Both the position numbers and the translations under genes were made by a program. The notes beneath the pieces were generated by a model. The model searched no databases, was not told the DNA's origin, and saw nothing but the letters and a program-made list of their open reading frames with translations. This document shows positions 44,622-51,774 of a DNA stretch of 64,000 nucleotides, one piece after another. Each line of letters opens with the position of its first letter. The first letter of the stretch is position 1. Source of the DNA: Phycisphaera sp. (GTDB lineage Bacteria; Planctomycetota; Phycisphaerae; Phycisphaerales; UBA1924); assembly GCA_020639255.1 (NCBI GenBank), contig JACKGZ010000002.1, positions 310,001 to 374,000 of the forward strand, in the 5' to 3' direction.

Positions 44622-45599
44622 ATGTTCATGTTCGGATTGGTGTTCATGTTTCTCTGGATCCCGATTCTCGTCGTGGTGGGCGCTCTTGGGGTAGCACTAA
44701 TTGTGCGGTGTGTCACAGCTCCGGCTTGGATGCGTCGCGGGGCGGCGTGCGCGGGCTGTGGTTATGAGCTGACGGCGCTCGGAGATGGGCGTTGTCCGGA
44801 GTGCGGCGCATCGCTCGTCAAGGTGGGTGTGACGACGCCTCGATTAGCCGTCCGAATTCGGGGGAGTATGTTCATGCTGTTTTCGGGTTGGACATTACTT
44901 TCGGTTGCTGTCGTGGTGCCCGTACTGAGTGTCATCGGCTATTACGCATCAATGTCGCAGATGCAGCAATTCGCAACCATGGGCGGTGCTCAGCGTGGGG
45001 TTATCCAGACGCGCCTCATCCCCAACGGCTACTGGATCAACGATCTGCAGCGTAAAAGACAGACACAGGACTACTGGATCGATCTCAACGTGGACCTTGT
45101 GACGGCGGATTCGTTCACGCTTGAGTCCGGCACAGCCACGCTGACGTTCGATAAGGATCGCGGTAGCCACGAACTCGTTGTTGATCTGATGGAGTTGTCG
45201 TGGCAGCTTTCCGATAACGCGGGCACGCTCGTTCAGAGCGGGGACACGTTCGATGCAAAGGCGGCCAGGGGTGTGTACGACGTTGTTGGGCTCGATACTA
45301 CCTCAATCAAGTCAAATTCGGAGGAGGCGGAGTATCTCGTCGCATTCCTCAGTAAATATGCGGATGATCCGATGGGATACATGGCGGGAAACAACTTCAG
45401 CTTCGAGAACCCTCTATCGGAGGTGGGCGGGTCGACTTCATGGATGCCTTCTGGTGGAGGCGGGTTTGTCACGGCGAACGACCCGTACGAGACGGCCATG
45501 CTCATAGCGGTTGGCATCAGCGGTGTGTTGTATGTCATCGGGCTGGTACTGCTCGTCATGAAACGTGCGAAGCTATTGGGGCGTCCCGTCGCCGCCTGA
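44622..45599 (+). CDS. membrane protein with N-terminal zinc-ribbon
   Basis: A 325-residue protein of unknown function. ATG at 44622 with GGGGGA five bases upstream. It has a first membrane helix (about 4-30), a cytosolic zinc-ribbon CAGCGYEL-x8-RCPECG (Cys43, Cys46, Cys58, Cys61), a second helix (about 80-105), a soluble domain of roughly 180 residues and a C-terminal helix (LIAVGISGVLYVIGLVLLVM). The four-cysteine ribbon next to membrane helices is common in planctomycete proteins of unknown role. No operon partner is evident. Confidence 0.7.
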   Translation: MFMFGLVFMFLWIPILVVVGALGVALIVRCVTAPAWMRRGAACAGCGYELTALGDGRCPECGASLVKVGVTTPRLAVRIRGSMFMLFSGWTLLSVAVVVPVLSVIGYYASMSQMQQFATMGGAQRGVIQTRLIPNGYWINDLQRKRQTQDYWIDLNVDLVTADSFTLESGTATLTFDKDRGSHELVVDLMELSWQLSDNAGTLVQSGDTFDAKAARGVYDVVGLDTTSIKSNSEEAEYLVAFLSKYADDPMGYMAGNNFSFENPLSEVGGSTSWMPSGGGGFVTANDPYETAMLIAVGISGVLYVIGLVLLVMKRAKLLGRPVAA

Positions 45600-45699
45600 T
45601 CTCAATCACATACTTGTATAGCGATGCCGTAACGCCCTCCAACCGTTTCCGTATGACCTCGTGTCTCTCGCGGTTGATGCCTCTTGAAGGAGCAGGGCC

Positions 45700-46734
45700 A
45701 TGACGTTAGTAAACGCAAGTATCGGGTGTGGGTTGTTGCTGATCGCGGGTTCGGCGATCGCCGGGCCGCCGGTGTCGGGGCACATCGATCCGGTTGCGAA
45801 GTGGGTGGTCCATGTCGATCTGGAACAGCTGAACTCGACCGAGATCGGCTCGTTCCTGATGGACATGGTCGCGGCGGAGACAGACGACTTCGAGGACATC
45901 CGCGAGGTGATGCCGAACTTCTGGCCCGGACCCAAGGGCGGGATGTTCGGTGTGACGCTGTACGGCTCGGAGCTCGAGTTTGAGGACGACGAGGTGCCCG
46001 AGGACTTCTGCGCGGTGATCTACGGCAACGAGCAGATCCGCGGGTGGGGCTCGATGCTCGAGGCGATCGCGCTGCACGAGGGTTTCGAGGACAAGCTCAA
46101 GAAGCGCGAGATCCACGGCGCGGACGTCTGGTCGATGCCTATGGACGAGGGCGGGCGGATCTACGCGGGCCTTGTCGAGGGACGCGGCGACCGGGTCGCG
46201 TGGGTGGTGAGCTTCGATTCGGATCGGATCGAGCGGTCGCTCGCCTTCTTCGAGGACAAAGGCGGCGGGAACGAGCTCCTGCCGCGGGACGGCTGGCGCG
46301 ATGGGACGGTGGCCTTTATGGCGACGAACGCGGTGGGCGATGTGCCCATGGACCGCAAGGCGTCGAAGGTGATCGGCGAGGCGAAGTCGTTCAAGCTTCG
46401 CGTGGGCGAGGTCGGCAAGAACGCGTTCCTGCAGGTCGCGCTCGACACGGGCGACTCGGAGAGGGCCAAGTCCGTCATGGGCGTTGCGCAGGGGTTGATG
46501 GCGATCGGTCAGCTCGCGGCTGCGGAGGACGAAGAGCTGGCGGCGGTGATGCGGGTGGCTCGCGGGCTCGAACTCTCGACGAGCGGCACGAGCGTGCTCG
46601 TAGATTTCGAGCACGACGCGGGCGAGATCGTCGAGTTCCTGCGCGAGTCGGGCGAGTTCGATGTCGATGTCGATAACCACTTCGATCGTGACGACGACGA
46701 TGATGATGACCACGATGAGGACGATGCGTGGTGA
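45700..46734 (+). CDS. exported hypothetical protein with poly-Asp tail
   Basis: A 344-residue protein with a likely signal peptide (1-21, ending AIAGP) and a strong ribosome site (GAAGGAG). The body resembles planctomycete proteins of unknown function with segments such as VVHVDLEQLNSTEIG and VALDTGDSERAKSVMG. The C-terminus is extremely acidic (DRDDDDDDDHDEDDAW), which could bind Ca2+ or interact with basic surfaces. It lies 32 bases upstream of an ECF sigma factor gene and may be part of the same regulatory unit. Confidence 0.65.
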   Translation: MTLVNASIGCGLLLIAGSAIAGPPVSGHIDPVAKWVVHVDLEQLNSTEIGSFLMDMVAAETDDFEDIREVMPNFWPGPKGGMFGVTLYGSELEFEDDEVPEDFCAVIYGNEQIRGWGSMLEAIALHEGFEDKLKKREIHGADVWSMPMDEGGRIYAGLVEGRGDRVAWVVSFDSDRIERSLAFFEDKGGGNELLPRDGWRDGTVAFMATNAVGDVPMDRKASKVIGEAKSFKLRVGEVGKNAFLQVALDTGDSERAKSVMGVAQGLMAIGQLAAAEDEELAAVMRVARGLELSTSGTSVLVDFEHDAGEIVEFLRESGEFDVDVDNHFDRDDDDDDDHDEDDAW

Positions 46735-46766
46735 TGTGGTAGAGGAGCGCTCTGCTGGACACGGCG

Positions 46767-47390
46767 GTGCTGACAGAACGCGAGAGGGCTGCGTCCGGCG
46801 CGGTGCCGGGCGCGGTCTTGCGCGCCGATGTCGCGGAGTCCGATGAGGCTCTGGCGGCGAAGGCGGCGGGCGGTGATCGCGGCGCGTTCACGACGCTCAT
46901 CGGGCGCTACGAGCACCGGGTGTATCGCTTCGCGTATGTGAGGCTCGGTTCGGAGCACGACGCCTGTGAGGTGGCGCAGGAGACGCTCATGCGTGCGTGG
47001 CGGGCGGCCCGGAGCTACCGGGCGAGCGCGCCGTACGCGTCGTGGATCCTGTCCATTGCGCACAACGAGATCGTGAACGTCGTGCGTCGTCGTCGGAAAG
47101 ACAGGCGTGGGATCGAGGCCCGAAACGCTGAACCGAGCGTCGCGTCAGACGTAGAGAGAGATGAGCTGCCCGATGTCTGGAGAGCGGCGCGTGAGGTTCT
47201 GGAAGATTCGGTATTCGAGATTGTGTGGCTGCGGTACGCTGAGGACATGGAGCCGAGGCAGATCGCGGTGGTGACGGGGCGGACGCCGGTGGGCGTGCGT
47301 GTGCTGTTGCACCGGGCGCGGGCCAAGATCGCCGAGGCGCTTGGCGGAGTAGAGAACACAAGCGGGATTGACAGCGAGGTTGAATCGTGA
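46767..47390 (+). CDS. ECF-type RNA polymerase sigma factor
   Basis: A 207-residue sigma-70 family factor. Region 2 is recognisable from LIGRYEHRVYRFAYVRLGSE and AQETLMRAWRAARSY; region 4 helix-turn-helix is VWLRYAEDMEPRQIAVVTGRT followed by VGVRVLLHRARAKIAEAL. There is no region 3, as in ECF factors. The GTG start at 46767 lies 19 bases from the best ribosome site (GAGGAG at 46742-46747); a CTG at 46755 is better spaced, so the true start is uncertain. The stop overlaps the start of the downstream membrane protein (GTGA), a typical sigma/anti-sigma arrangement. Confidence 0.9.
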   Translation: MLTERERAASGAVPGAVLRADVAESDEALAAKAAGGDRGAFTTLIGRYEHRVYRFAYVRLGSEHDACEVAQETLMRAWRAARSYRASAPYASWILSIAHNEIVNVVRRRRKDRRGIEARNAEPSVASDVERDELPDVWRAAREVLEDSVFEIVWLRYAEDMEPRQIAVVTGRTPVGVRVLLHRARAKIAEALGGVENTSGIDSEVES

Positions 47391-47815
47391 ATCGGGTTGA
47401 GGCTCAGGACATCGAGACGAGGTTGCGTTCGCAGAAGCCGGGCGCGATGGAAGCGCCGGCGTGGGTGCGCACGCGTGTGATCGCGTCGATGGACGCCGAT
47501 CAATCTGAGCGTGTTTCGCACGTTGCAGGGAGTCGGTTCCTGCCGTTTGCGGTTGGGACGGGCGTGCTCGCGGCTTTGGCCCTGGGCGCGGCGCTCTGGG
47601 TGTTGCCCGTGCAGCCGAAATCTGTCGACGACGGATGGCAATCGCATGACACGGTCAAGATATCGCTGCCCGATTCGATCCGTGTGCCGGGGCTGGATGC
47701 GCTTGAGAAGGAGGCCGAGTCGGTCCGCGAGGACTTTGTCGATCTGCTCGGCGTGATCCGTGTGCCTGTGGCGAAGCTCACCGAGGCCTCGAAGCCGTTC
47801 AAAGGTTCGGTCTGA
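47387..47815 (+). CDS. putative anti-sigma factor, single-pass membrane protein
   Basis: A 142-residue protein whose GTG overlaps the sigma factor stop. It has a cytosolic N-terminus of about 50 residues (with ETRLRSQKPGAMEAPAWVRTRV), one membrane helix (about 52-72, FAVGTGVLAALALGAALWVLP) and an extracytoplasmic tail. Gene order and topology fit an anti-sigma factor, but the HxxxCxxC zinc motif common in that group is absent, so binding mode is not evident. Function is inferred from coupling only. Confidence 0.6.
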   Translation: MNRVEAQDIETRLRSQKPGAMEAPAWVRTRVIASMDADQSERVSHVAGSRFLPFAVGTGVLAALALGAALWVLPVQPKSVDDGWQSHDTVKISLPDSIRVPGLDALEKEAESVREDFVDLLGVIRVPVAKLTEASKPFKGSV

Positions 47816-47830
47816 TCCCGACTTTGCGAG

Positions 47831-47849
47831 CCGCCCCGTGTGGGGGCGG
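47831..47849 (+). terminator. GC hairpin after the sigma/anti-sigma pair
   Basis: CCGCCCC (47831-47837) pairs with GGGGCGG (47843-47849). No T run follows, so termination is uncertain. It lies 15 bases past the anti-sigma stop. Confidence 0.4.
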
Positions 47850-47869
47850 GATTGACTTACATGTGCTGG

Positions 47870-47897
47870 AAAGAAGACCGCCCATTCACGCGGGCGG
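47870..47897 (-). terminator. terminator after the PTPS-like gene
   Basis: CCGCCC (47878-47883) pairs with GGGCGG (47892-47897); on the minus strand the stem is followed by TCTTCTTTCC. It lies 45 bases beyond the end of the minus-strand PTPS-III gene. Confidence 0.55.
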
Positions 47898-47941
47898 CTC
47901 GCTTTGAAGCATGGGTTTTTGAAGCATGAGTTGTTGCAGGA

Positions 47942-48328
47942 TTACGGGCGGTAGGTCGTCGCGCAGCCGGGGGATTCGGTGACGCTGACGGCCGTCACCT
48001 TGGCGTGCGGTTCGAGGGCTTCGTCGAGGCGGCTGTGCATCTCGTTGAAGATGTACTTGGCGATGTTCTCGGCGGTGGGGTTGATGCCGCCGGCGGGCTG
48101 GTTGAAGGGCCCGATCTCGTTGAGGTTGGAGTTGTTGAACTCGTCGAGGATGGCCTCGAGTGCTGCCTTGGCGGTGTGGAAGTCGCAGACGAGGCCGTCC
48201 TGGTCGAGGCGGTCGCCCTGGATCTCGACGGTGGTGACGAAGTCGTGCCCGTGGAGGGTTTCCCTCTGCCCAGCGATCGAGAGGGCGTGGGCGGCCGAGA
48301 ATGTCGACTGGACGGTGATGGTAAACAT
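47942..48328 (-). CDS. 6-pyruvoyl-tetrahydropterin synthase type III (folate pathway)
   Basis: A 128-residue member of the PTPS/QueD family. Zinc histidines are FSAAHAL (His14) and LHGHDF (His26, His28); the C-terminal NPTAENIAKYI and VTESPGCATTY segments complete the active site. QueD and classical PTPS have a catalytic Cys before HGH, but here the sequence is Glu23-Thr-Leu-His-Gly-His (E-x2-HGH). That motif defines PTPS-III, shown to make 6-hydroxymethyl-dihydropterin and replace FolB in folate synthesis. The start is set at ATG 48328 because upstream residues are low-complexity; no ribosome site is visible. Confidence 0.82.
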   Translation of the reverse strand: MFTITVQSTFSAAHALSIAGQRETLHGHDFVTTVEIQGDRLDQDGLVCDFHTAKAALEAILDEFNNSNLNEIGPFNQPAGGINPTAENIAKYIFNEMHSRLDEALEPHAKVTAVSVTESPGCATTYRP

Positions 48329-48435
48329 GGAGCTAGGGTAGGGAGGTTCTGGGCGGGAGTCGTTATCGTTTGACGAATGTTGCCGAAGTGTGAAGACGGA
48401 CCGGCCCGCCGGGCGTGCAGGAGAGGGTGAGATCG

Positions 48436-50067
48436 ATGAGCGAGGCGCCGTTGATGCTGGGTGTGAGCGGCCTGCGGGGGATCGTGGGCGAGAGCCTGAC
48501 ACCGGAAGTGGCGGTGCGGTACGCAGCGGCGTTCGGAGCGTGGCTGAGCAATCTAGAGGAAGTGATCACTGTCGCAGTCAGTCGTGACGGACGACAGGGG
48601 GGTGAGAAGATCCAAGCCCTTGTTATGGACGCTTTGAAGGAGTCGGGCATTCACGTGCTGGATGCGGGTGTCATGATGACACCGTCGCTCGCGGTGTTTG
48701 CAGACTCGCAGCAAGCGCATGGTGTTCAGATCACGGCTAGCCATAACCCGCAGGAGTGGAACGGCATCAAGCTGCTTATCAACGAGTATGCCATCGGAGG
48801 GCATGAATTCGGAAAGGTGAGTGCGGCTGCACCGCCCCTAGAGATTGCAAATGCTGTTATCGACAATTTCAAGAACGGCATCGCACACGACGGAAAGATA
48901 CACGGGGGCATTCAACACAACTATCGTCGGACCGATGATGGTCAGCATGCTGCACATGTACGCAAAGCAATGTCCGATGAATCAAGTTCACAGCAATACT
49001 TTCTGAATTCGATTGCTTCTGCTGGGTATACATGCGTTGTTGACAGTGTGAATTGCTCGGGTTCGGATGCGACTTGGTATTTGATGGAAGAGTTGGGGTG
49101 TCGGTATATCCAACTCCACGGTGACAACTCCGGCATCTTCCCGCACACACCAGAACCCACCGCCGAGAATCTCTCGGGTGAGGGTGGTCTTTGCGACGCG
49201 GTGCCGGGGTTGAAAGCGGACGTCGGCTTTGCGCAGGATCCCGATGGGGATCGGTTGGCGATCGTGGACGAGAAGGGCCGGTACATCGGCGAGGAGTACA
49301 CGCTCGTGCTGGCGGCGATGTCGATCCTGGAGGCGCGTTCTTCCGCTCCCCCGCCGCCGGTGGGGGAGCTGTCGCCGAAGGTGACTGAGGGGGCTTCTGC
49401 ACGGACCCCCTCCGACCGTTCCGCGGCCACCTCCGCCGTCGGCGACGGGGGAGGAGAGATCACCCCTCACCCCGACCCTCTCCCCCAGGGGGAGAGGGAG
49501 GAGGATGTCGTTATCTGCGTCAACCTCTCCACCTCGCGGATGATCGACGATGTGGCCGCTCGGTACGGGGCGCGTGTCGTGCGAACGGCGGTGGGGGAGG
49601 CGAACGTCGTCGAGGCCATGAAGCGGCTCAGGAAGGAGGGCAAGAGCGTCATCCTCGGGGGCGAGGGCAACGGGGGCGTGATCTGGCCCGAGGTGACGTA
49701 CGTACGCGACTCGCTGGGCGCGATGGCGCTGACGCTGTCGCTCATGGCGCGGACGGGCAAGACCGTGAGCGAGCTGGTGGCGGACGTGCCGAGCTACGCG
49801 ATCGTCAAGCGCAAGCAGCCGCTGGCGAGGAAGGAAGACGCGACGCCCACGGTCGAGAAGCTGGCGGCGCATTACCGGGCGATGGGCGAGGGCGTGCGCG
49901 TCGACACGCAGGATGGTGTGCGGATCGACTTCGACGCGGACCGCTCGTGGGTGCATGTCCGGGCGAGCAACACGGAGCCGATCCTGCGGCTGATCGGCGA
50001 GGCGCCGACACCCGAGCGGGCCGAGGCGGTGCTGGACGAGGTGCAGCGGCTCGTGGACGCGGGCTGA
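48436..50067 (+). CDS. phosphoglucomutase/phosphomannomutase-family enzyme with in-frame repeat insertion
   Basis: A 543-residue alpha-D-phosphohexomutase, longer than the usual 445-470. Active-site Ser102 (TASHNPQEWNG), metal loop DPDGDRLAIVD (Asp268, 270, 272), sugar loop GGEGNGGV and phosphate site RASNTEP are all intact. Residues about 302-356 are a low-complexity insert (SSAPPPPVGE ... TPHPDPLPQGERE) coded by a palindromic repeat (49339-49503) that kept the frame. Bases from about 48550 to 49170 have clearly lower GC than the flanks. It interconverts hexose or glucosamine phosphates for cell-wall or polysaccharide synthesis; GlmM, ManB and PGM cannot be told apart here. Confidence 0.88.
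   Translation: MSEAPLMLGVSGLRGIVGESLTPEVAVRYAAAFGAWLSNLEEVITVAVSRDGRQGGEKIQALVMDALKESGIHVLDAGVMMTPSLAVFADSQQAHGVQITASHNPQEWNGIKLLINEYAIGGHEFGKVSAAAPPLEIANAVIDNFKNGIAHDGKIHGGIQHNYRRTDDGQHAAHVRKAMSDESSSQQYFLNSIASAGYTCVVDSVNCSGSDATWYLMEELGCRYIQLHGDNSGIFPHTPEPTAENLSGEGGLCDAVPGLKADVGFAQDPDGDRLAIVDEKGRYIGEEYTLVLAAMSILEARSSAPPPPVGELSPKVTEGASARTPSDRSAATSAVGDGGGEITPHPDPLPQGEREEDVVICVNLSTSRMIDDVAARYGARVVRTAVGEANVVEAMKRLRKEGKSVILGGEGNGGVIWPEVTYVRDSLGAMALTLSLMARTGKTVSELVADVPSYAIVKRKQPLARKEDATPTVEKLAAHYRAMGEGVRVDTQDGVRIDFDADRSWVHVRASNTEPILRLIGEAPTPERAEAVLDEVQRLVDAG
49339..49503 (+). repeat. palindromic repeat element inserted in frame in the phosphohexomutase gene
   Basis: Made of three inverted repeats: GCTCCCCC/GGGGGAGC (49345-49352, 49362-49369), a CCTCCGCCGTC-centred hairpin near 49430-49454, and CCCTCTCCCCC/GGGGGAGAGGG (49476-49486, 49488-49498). 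The last part starts with CCCCTCACCCC and matches copy 1 at 25519. All three forward frames through the gene were not closed by it in the coding frame. Confidence 0.8.
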
Positions 50068-50083
50068 GCTATACTGACGCCCG

Positions 50084-50332
50084 ATGGACGAGACGACCTT
50101 TCAGCCCGGACAGCGTGTGCGTGTGACGCAGCAGATTCCCCGCCAGAGCGGCTCGCAGGCCGTCACGGTGGAGGGGACGGTCGTGGCCTTCGAGACGGGC
50201 AAGACCGGCTCGTGGTTCGCGCACGCCAAGGACCACAAGCTCTGGCTCGAGCGGCTCGAACTCCAGAAGGACGACGGCGAGCGTGTGATGCTGAATCTCG
50301 ATCAGTACTCGCGGATTGATGCGGTCGACTGA
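50084..50332 (+). CDS. small conserved hypothetical protein
   Basis: An 82-residue protein with ATG at 50084. It looks like a small SH3-like barrel: FQPGQRVRVTQQIP, VEGTVVAFETGKTGSWFAH, LWLERLELQKDDGERVMLNLDQYS. Short proteins of this type are conserved in planctomycetes but I know no function. It starts 17 bases after the phosphohexomutase stop and is followed by a hairpin-T terminator, so it is probably the last gene of that transcript. Confidence 0.7.
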   Translation: MDETTFQPGQRVRVTQQIPRQSGSQAVTVEGTVVAFETGKTGSWFAHAKDHKLWLERLELQKDDGERVMLNLDQYSRIDAVD

Positions 50333-50355
50333 TCGGGACACGAACTTGGATGGCC

Positions 50356-50385
50356 GACCCCCTGCGCGAGCGGGGGGTTGTTGTT
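50356..50385 (+). terminator. Rho-independent terminator after the small hypothetical gene
   Basis: ACCCCC (50357-50362) pairs with GGGGGT (50373-50378), followed by TGTTGTTTTT. It marks the right end of the core-genome transcript before the accessory region. Confidence 0.75.
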
Positions 50386-50440
50386 TTTGAGGCGATCGAT
50401 CCGGTGGGTTGGTCTGTAGACATCGCCAAATCACGGAACA

Positions 50441-50454
50441 CCGGGTTTGTGCGC
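50441..50454 (+). repeat. direct repeat CCGGGTTTGTGCGC, copy 1
   Basis: The 14-base word CCGGGTTTGTGCGC occurs here and again at 50553-50566, in the 300-base gap before the portal gene. The gap also holds an AT-rich stretch (about 50485-50515). These may be regulator sites for the portal gene. Confidence 0.6.
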
Positions 50455-50552
50455 ACAGCCGAGCAGGCGGCTCTGATCTTGTTTCTGATTTTTTGAAGAA
50501 TTTTATCTGCATTTGCGGCCTGGGTTTGCGCGGCGACGTGGAGCTTGGCGCG

Positions 50553-50566
50553 CCGGGTTTGTGCGC
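50553..50566 (+). repeat. direct repeat CCGGGTTTGTGCGC, copy 2
   Basis: Second identical copy of the 14-base word, 112 bases from the first and about 70 bases before the portal gene start. Confidence 0.6.
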
Positions 50567-50639
50567 GCAGATGTGACCCGCGAGGGAATGGGTAGAGGGC
50601 GTGTGTGAAACGTGCTCGACCGAGAGCGGGGGCGAACCG

Positions 50640-51698
50640 ATGGCGAGTGTGGGTGGCAGGTTGGACGGGGAAGCGAGGCCGGGGGCGGCGGTGGGGCTCG
50701 ACCCGGCGCTTGTGGATCATCTGATCCGCGAGCACAGCGACAAATGCGCGGAGTACACGAGACTCTGGGCGTACTACAGAAACCCTGTCACCCACGCGCC
50801 GCGGCTCGGAGCGGACGGCATGAGCCGATCGGTGCGTCGCCTGGCGCAGGAGGCGGGCCTGCCCGGGCGTGTCACGGGCGTGCGGGGCGATGCGCTCACG
50901 GACGATCGTCACGCGGAGCGGCGTGAGGTGGTGATCGAGAACGACATCGCCTGGCGTGTGCACACGATGATCGACTTTCTGTTTGGAAAGCAGCCGGCGG
51001 TCGTGAGCACGGCTGCGAGCGAGGCGCAGCGCGATCTGATCGACGAGTTCGTTGAGTCGGTGTGGAAGGCGTCGGGCGGGCTGGCACTCTTGCAGGACGC
51101 GGCGCTCATCGGGCATGTGTACGGGCATGTTGACTTGGTGGTGCGGATCGACGAGCGGGCGATGAACGCAGTGGGTCGACGGGCAGCAAAGCTGCGCGAG
51201 AGCGGGGCGTCGATCCACGCGATGCGCGGGCTGATGCGAGAGGCGGGGCGTGCGGTTCGGATCGAGCCGGTGGCGCCCGAGCGGGGGATCCCGGTGATCG
51301 ATCCGGGCGACTACCGCAGGCTCGCGGGGTACGTGATTCACTATGAGCGCGAGGCGAACGAGGTGGAGCGCACGGGGCTCGTGCGCCGGCTGACCGGGCG
51401 CACGCGGGGTGAGTGGGGGCGCTCGCGCCGGATCGAGTCGTACACGGAGGTGTTCACGTCTGAGGGGCGAGAGCTCTGGGTGGACGGCGAGTTGGTTGAG
51501 AAGAACGAGCGAGGGTTTGCGGGTGGCGACCTGCCTGTGGTGCATGTGCAGAATCTTTCACAGCCATTGAGGTATGAAGGCATTGGAGAGGTTGAGCCGC
51601 TCGTGCCATTGCAGGACGAATTGAACACGCGGCTGAGCGATCGCGCGAGCCGGGTGACTCTGCAGAGTTTCAAGATGTACCTAAAAACCATGATATAG
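50640..51698 (+). pseudogene. phage portal protein gene, truncated by an integrated element
   Basis: A 352-residue open frame resembling SPP1/gp6-type portal proteins, the dodecameric ring through which DNA enters the capsid. Conserved parts are EVVIENDIAWRVHTMIDFLFGKQP, DAALIGHVYGHVDLVV and LPVVHVQNLSQPLRYEGIGEVEPLVPLQDELNTRLSD. It ends at RVTLQSFKMYLKTMI, where portal proteins normally continue for roughly 100 residues; the last residues are coded by AT-rich sequence different from the rest. The integrase of a mobile element lies 77 bases further on. Upstream phage genes are absent, so this may be a lone GTA/prophage remnant or the left end of a larger cluster interrupted here. GTG 50601 is an alternative start. 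Confidence 0.75.
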
Positions 51699-51700
51699 TG
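51676..51700 (+). other. probable left end (attL) of an integrative element
   Basis: Coding similarity to portal proteins stops at about 51680 (CAAGATGTACCT) and GC-poor sequence with TATAGTGTCTATATTG begins. A tyrosine recombinase gene starts 75 bases inside. The matching right end is not in the window, so the exact core could not be fixed. Confidence 0.5.
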
Positions 51701-51774
51701 TCTATATTGTCGTTTTATACTACATAACAATGACTATTGCACTACAATATGGGTTCACTGCCGGAGATGAAGGC

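Noticed and set aside
51640..51730. tRNA gene as integration site
   Set aside because: No cloverleaf could be drawn; the junction lies in portal-like coding sequence.
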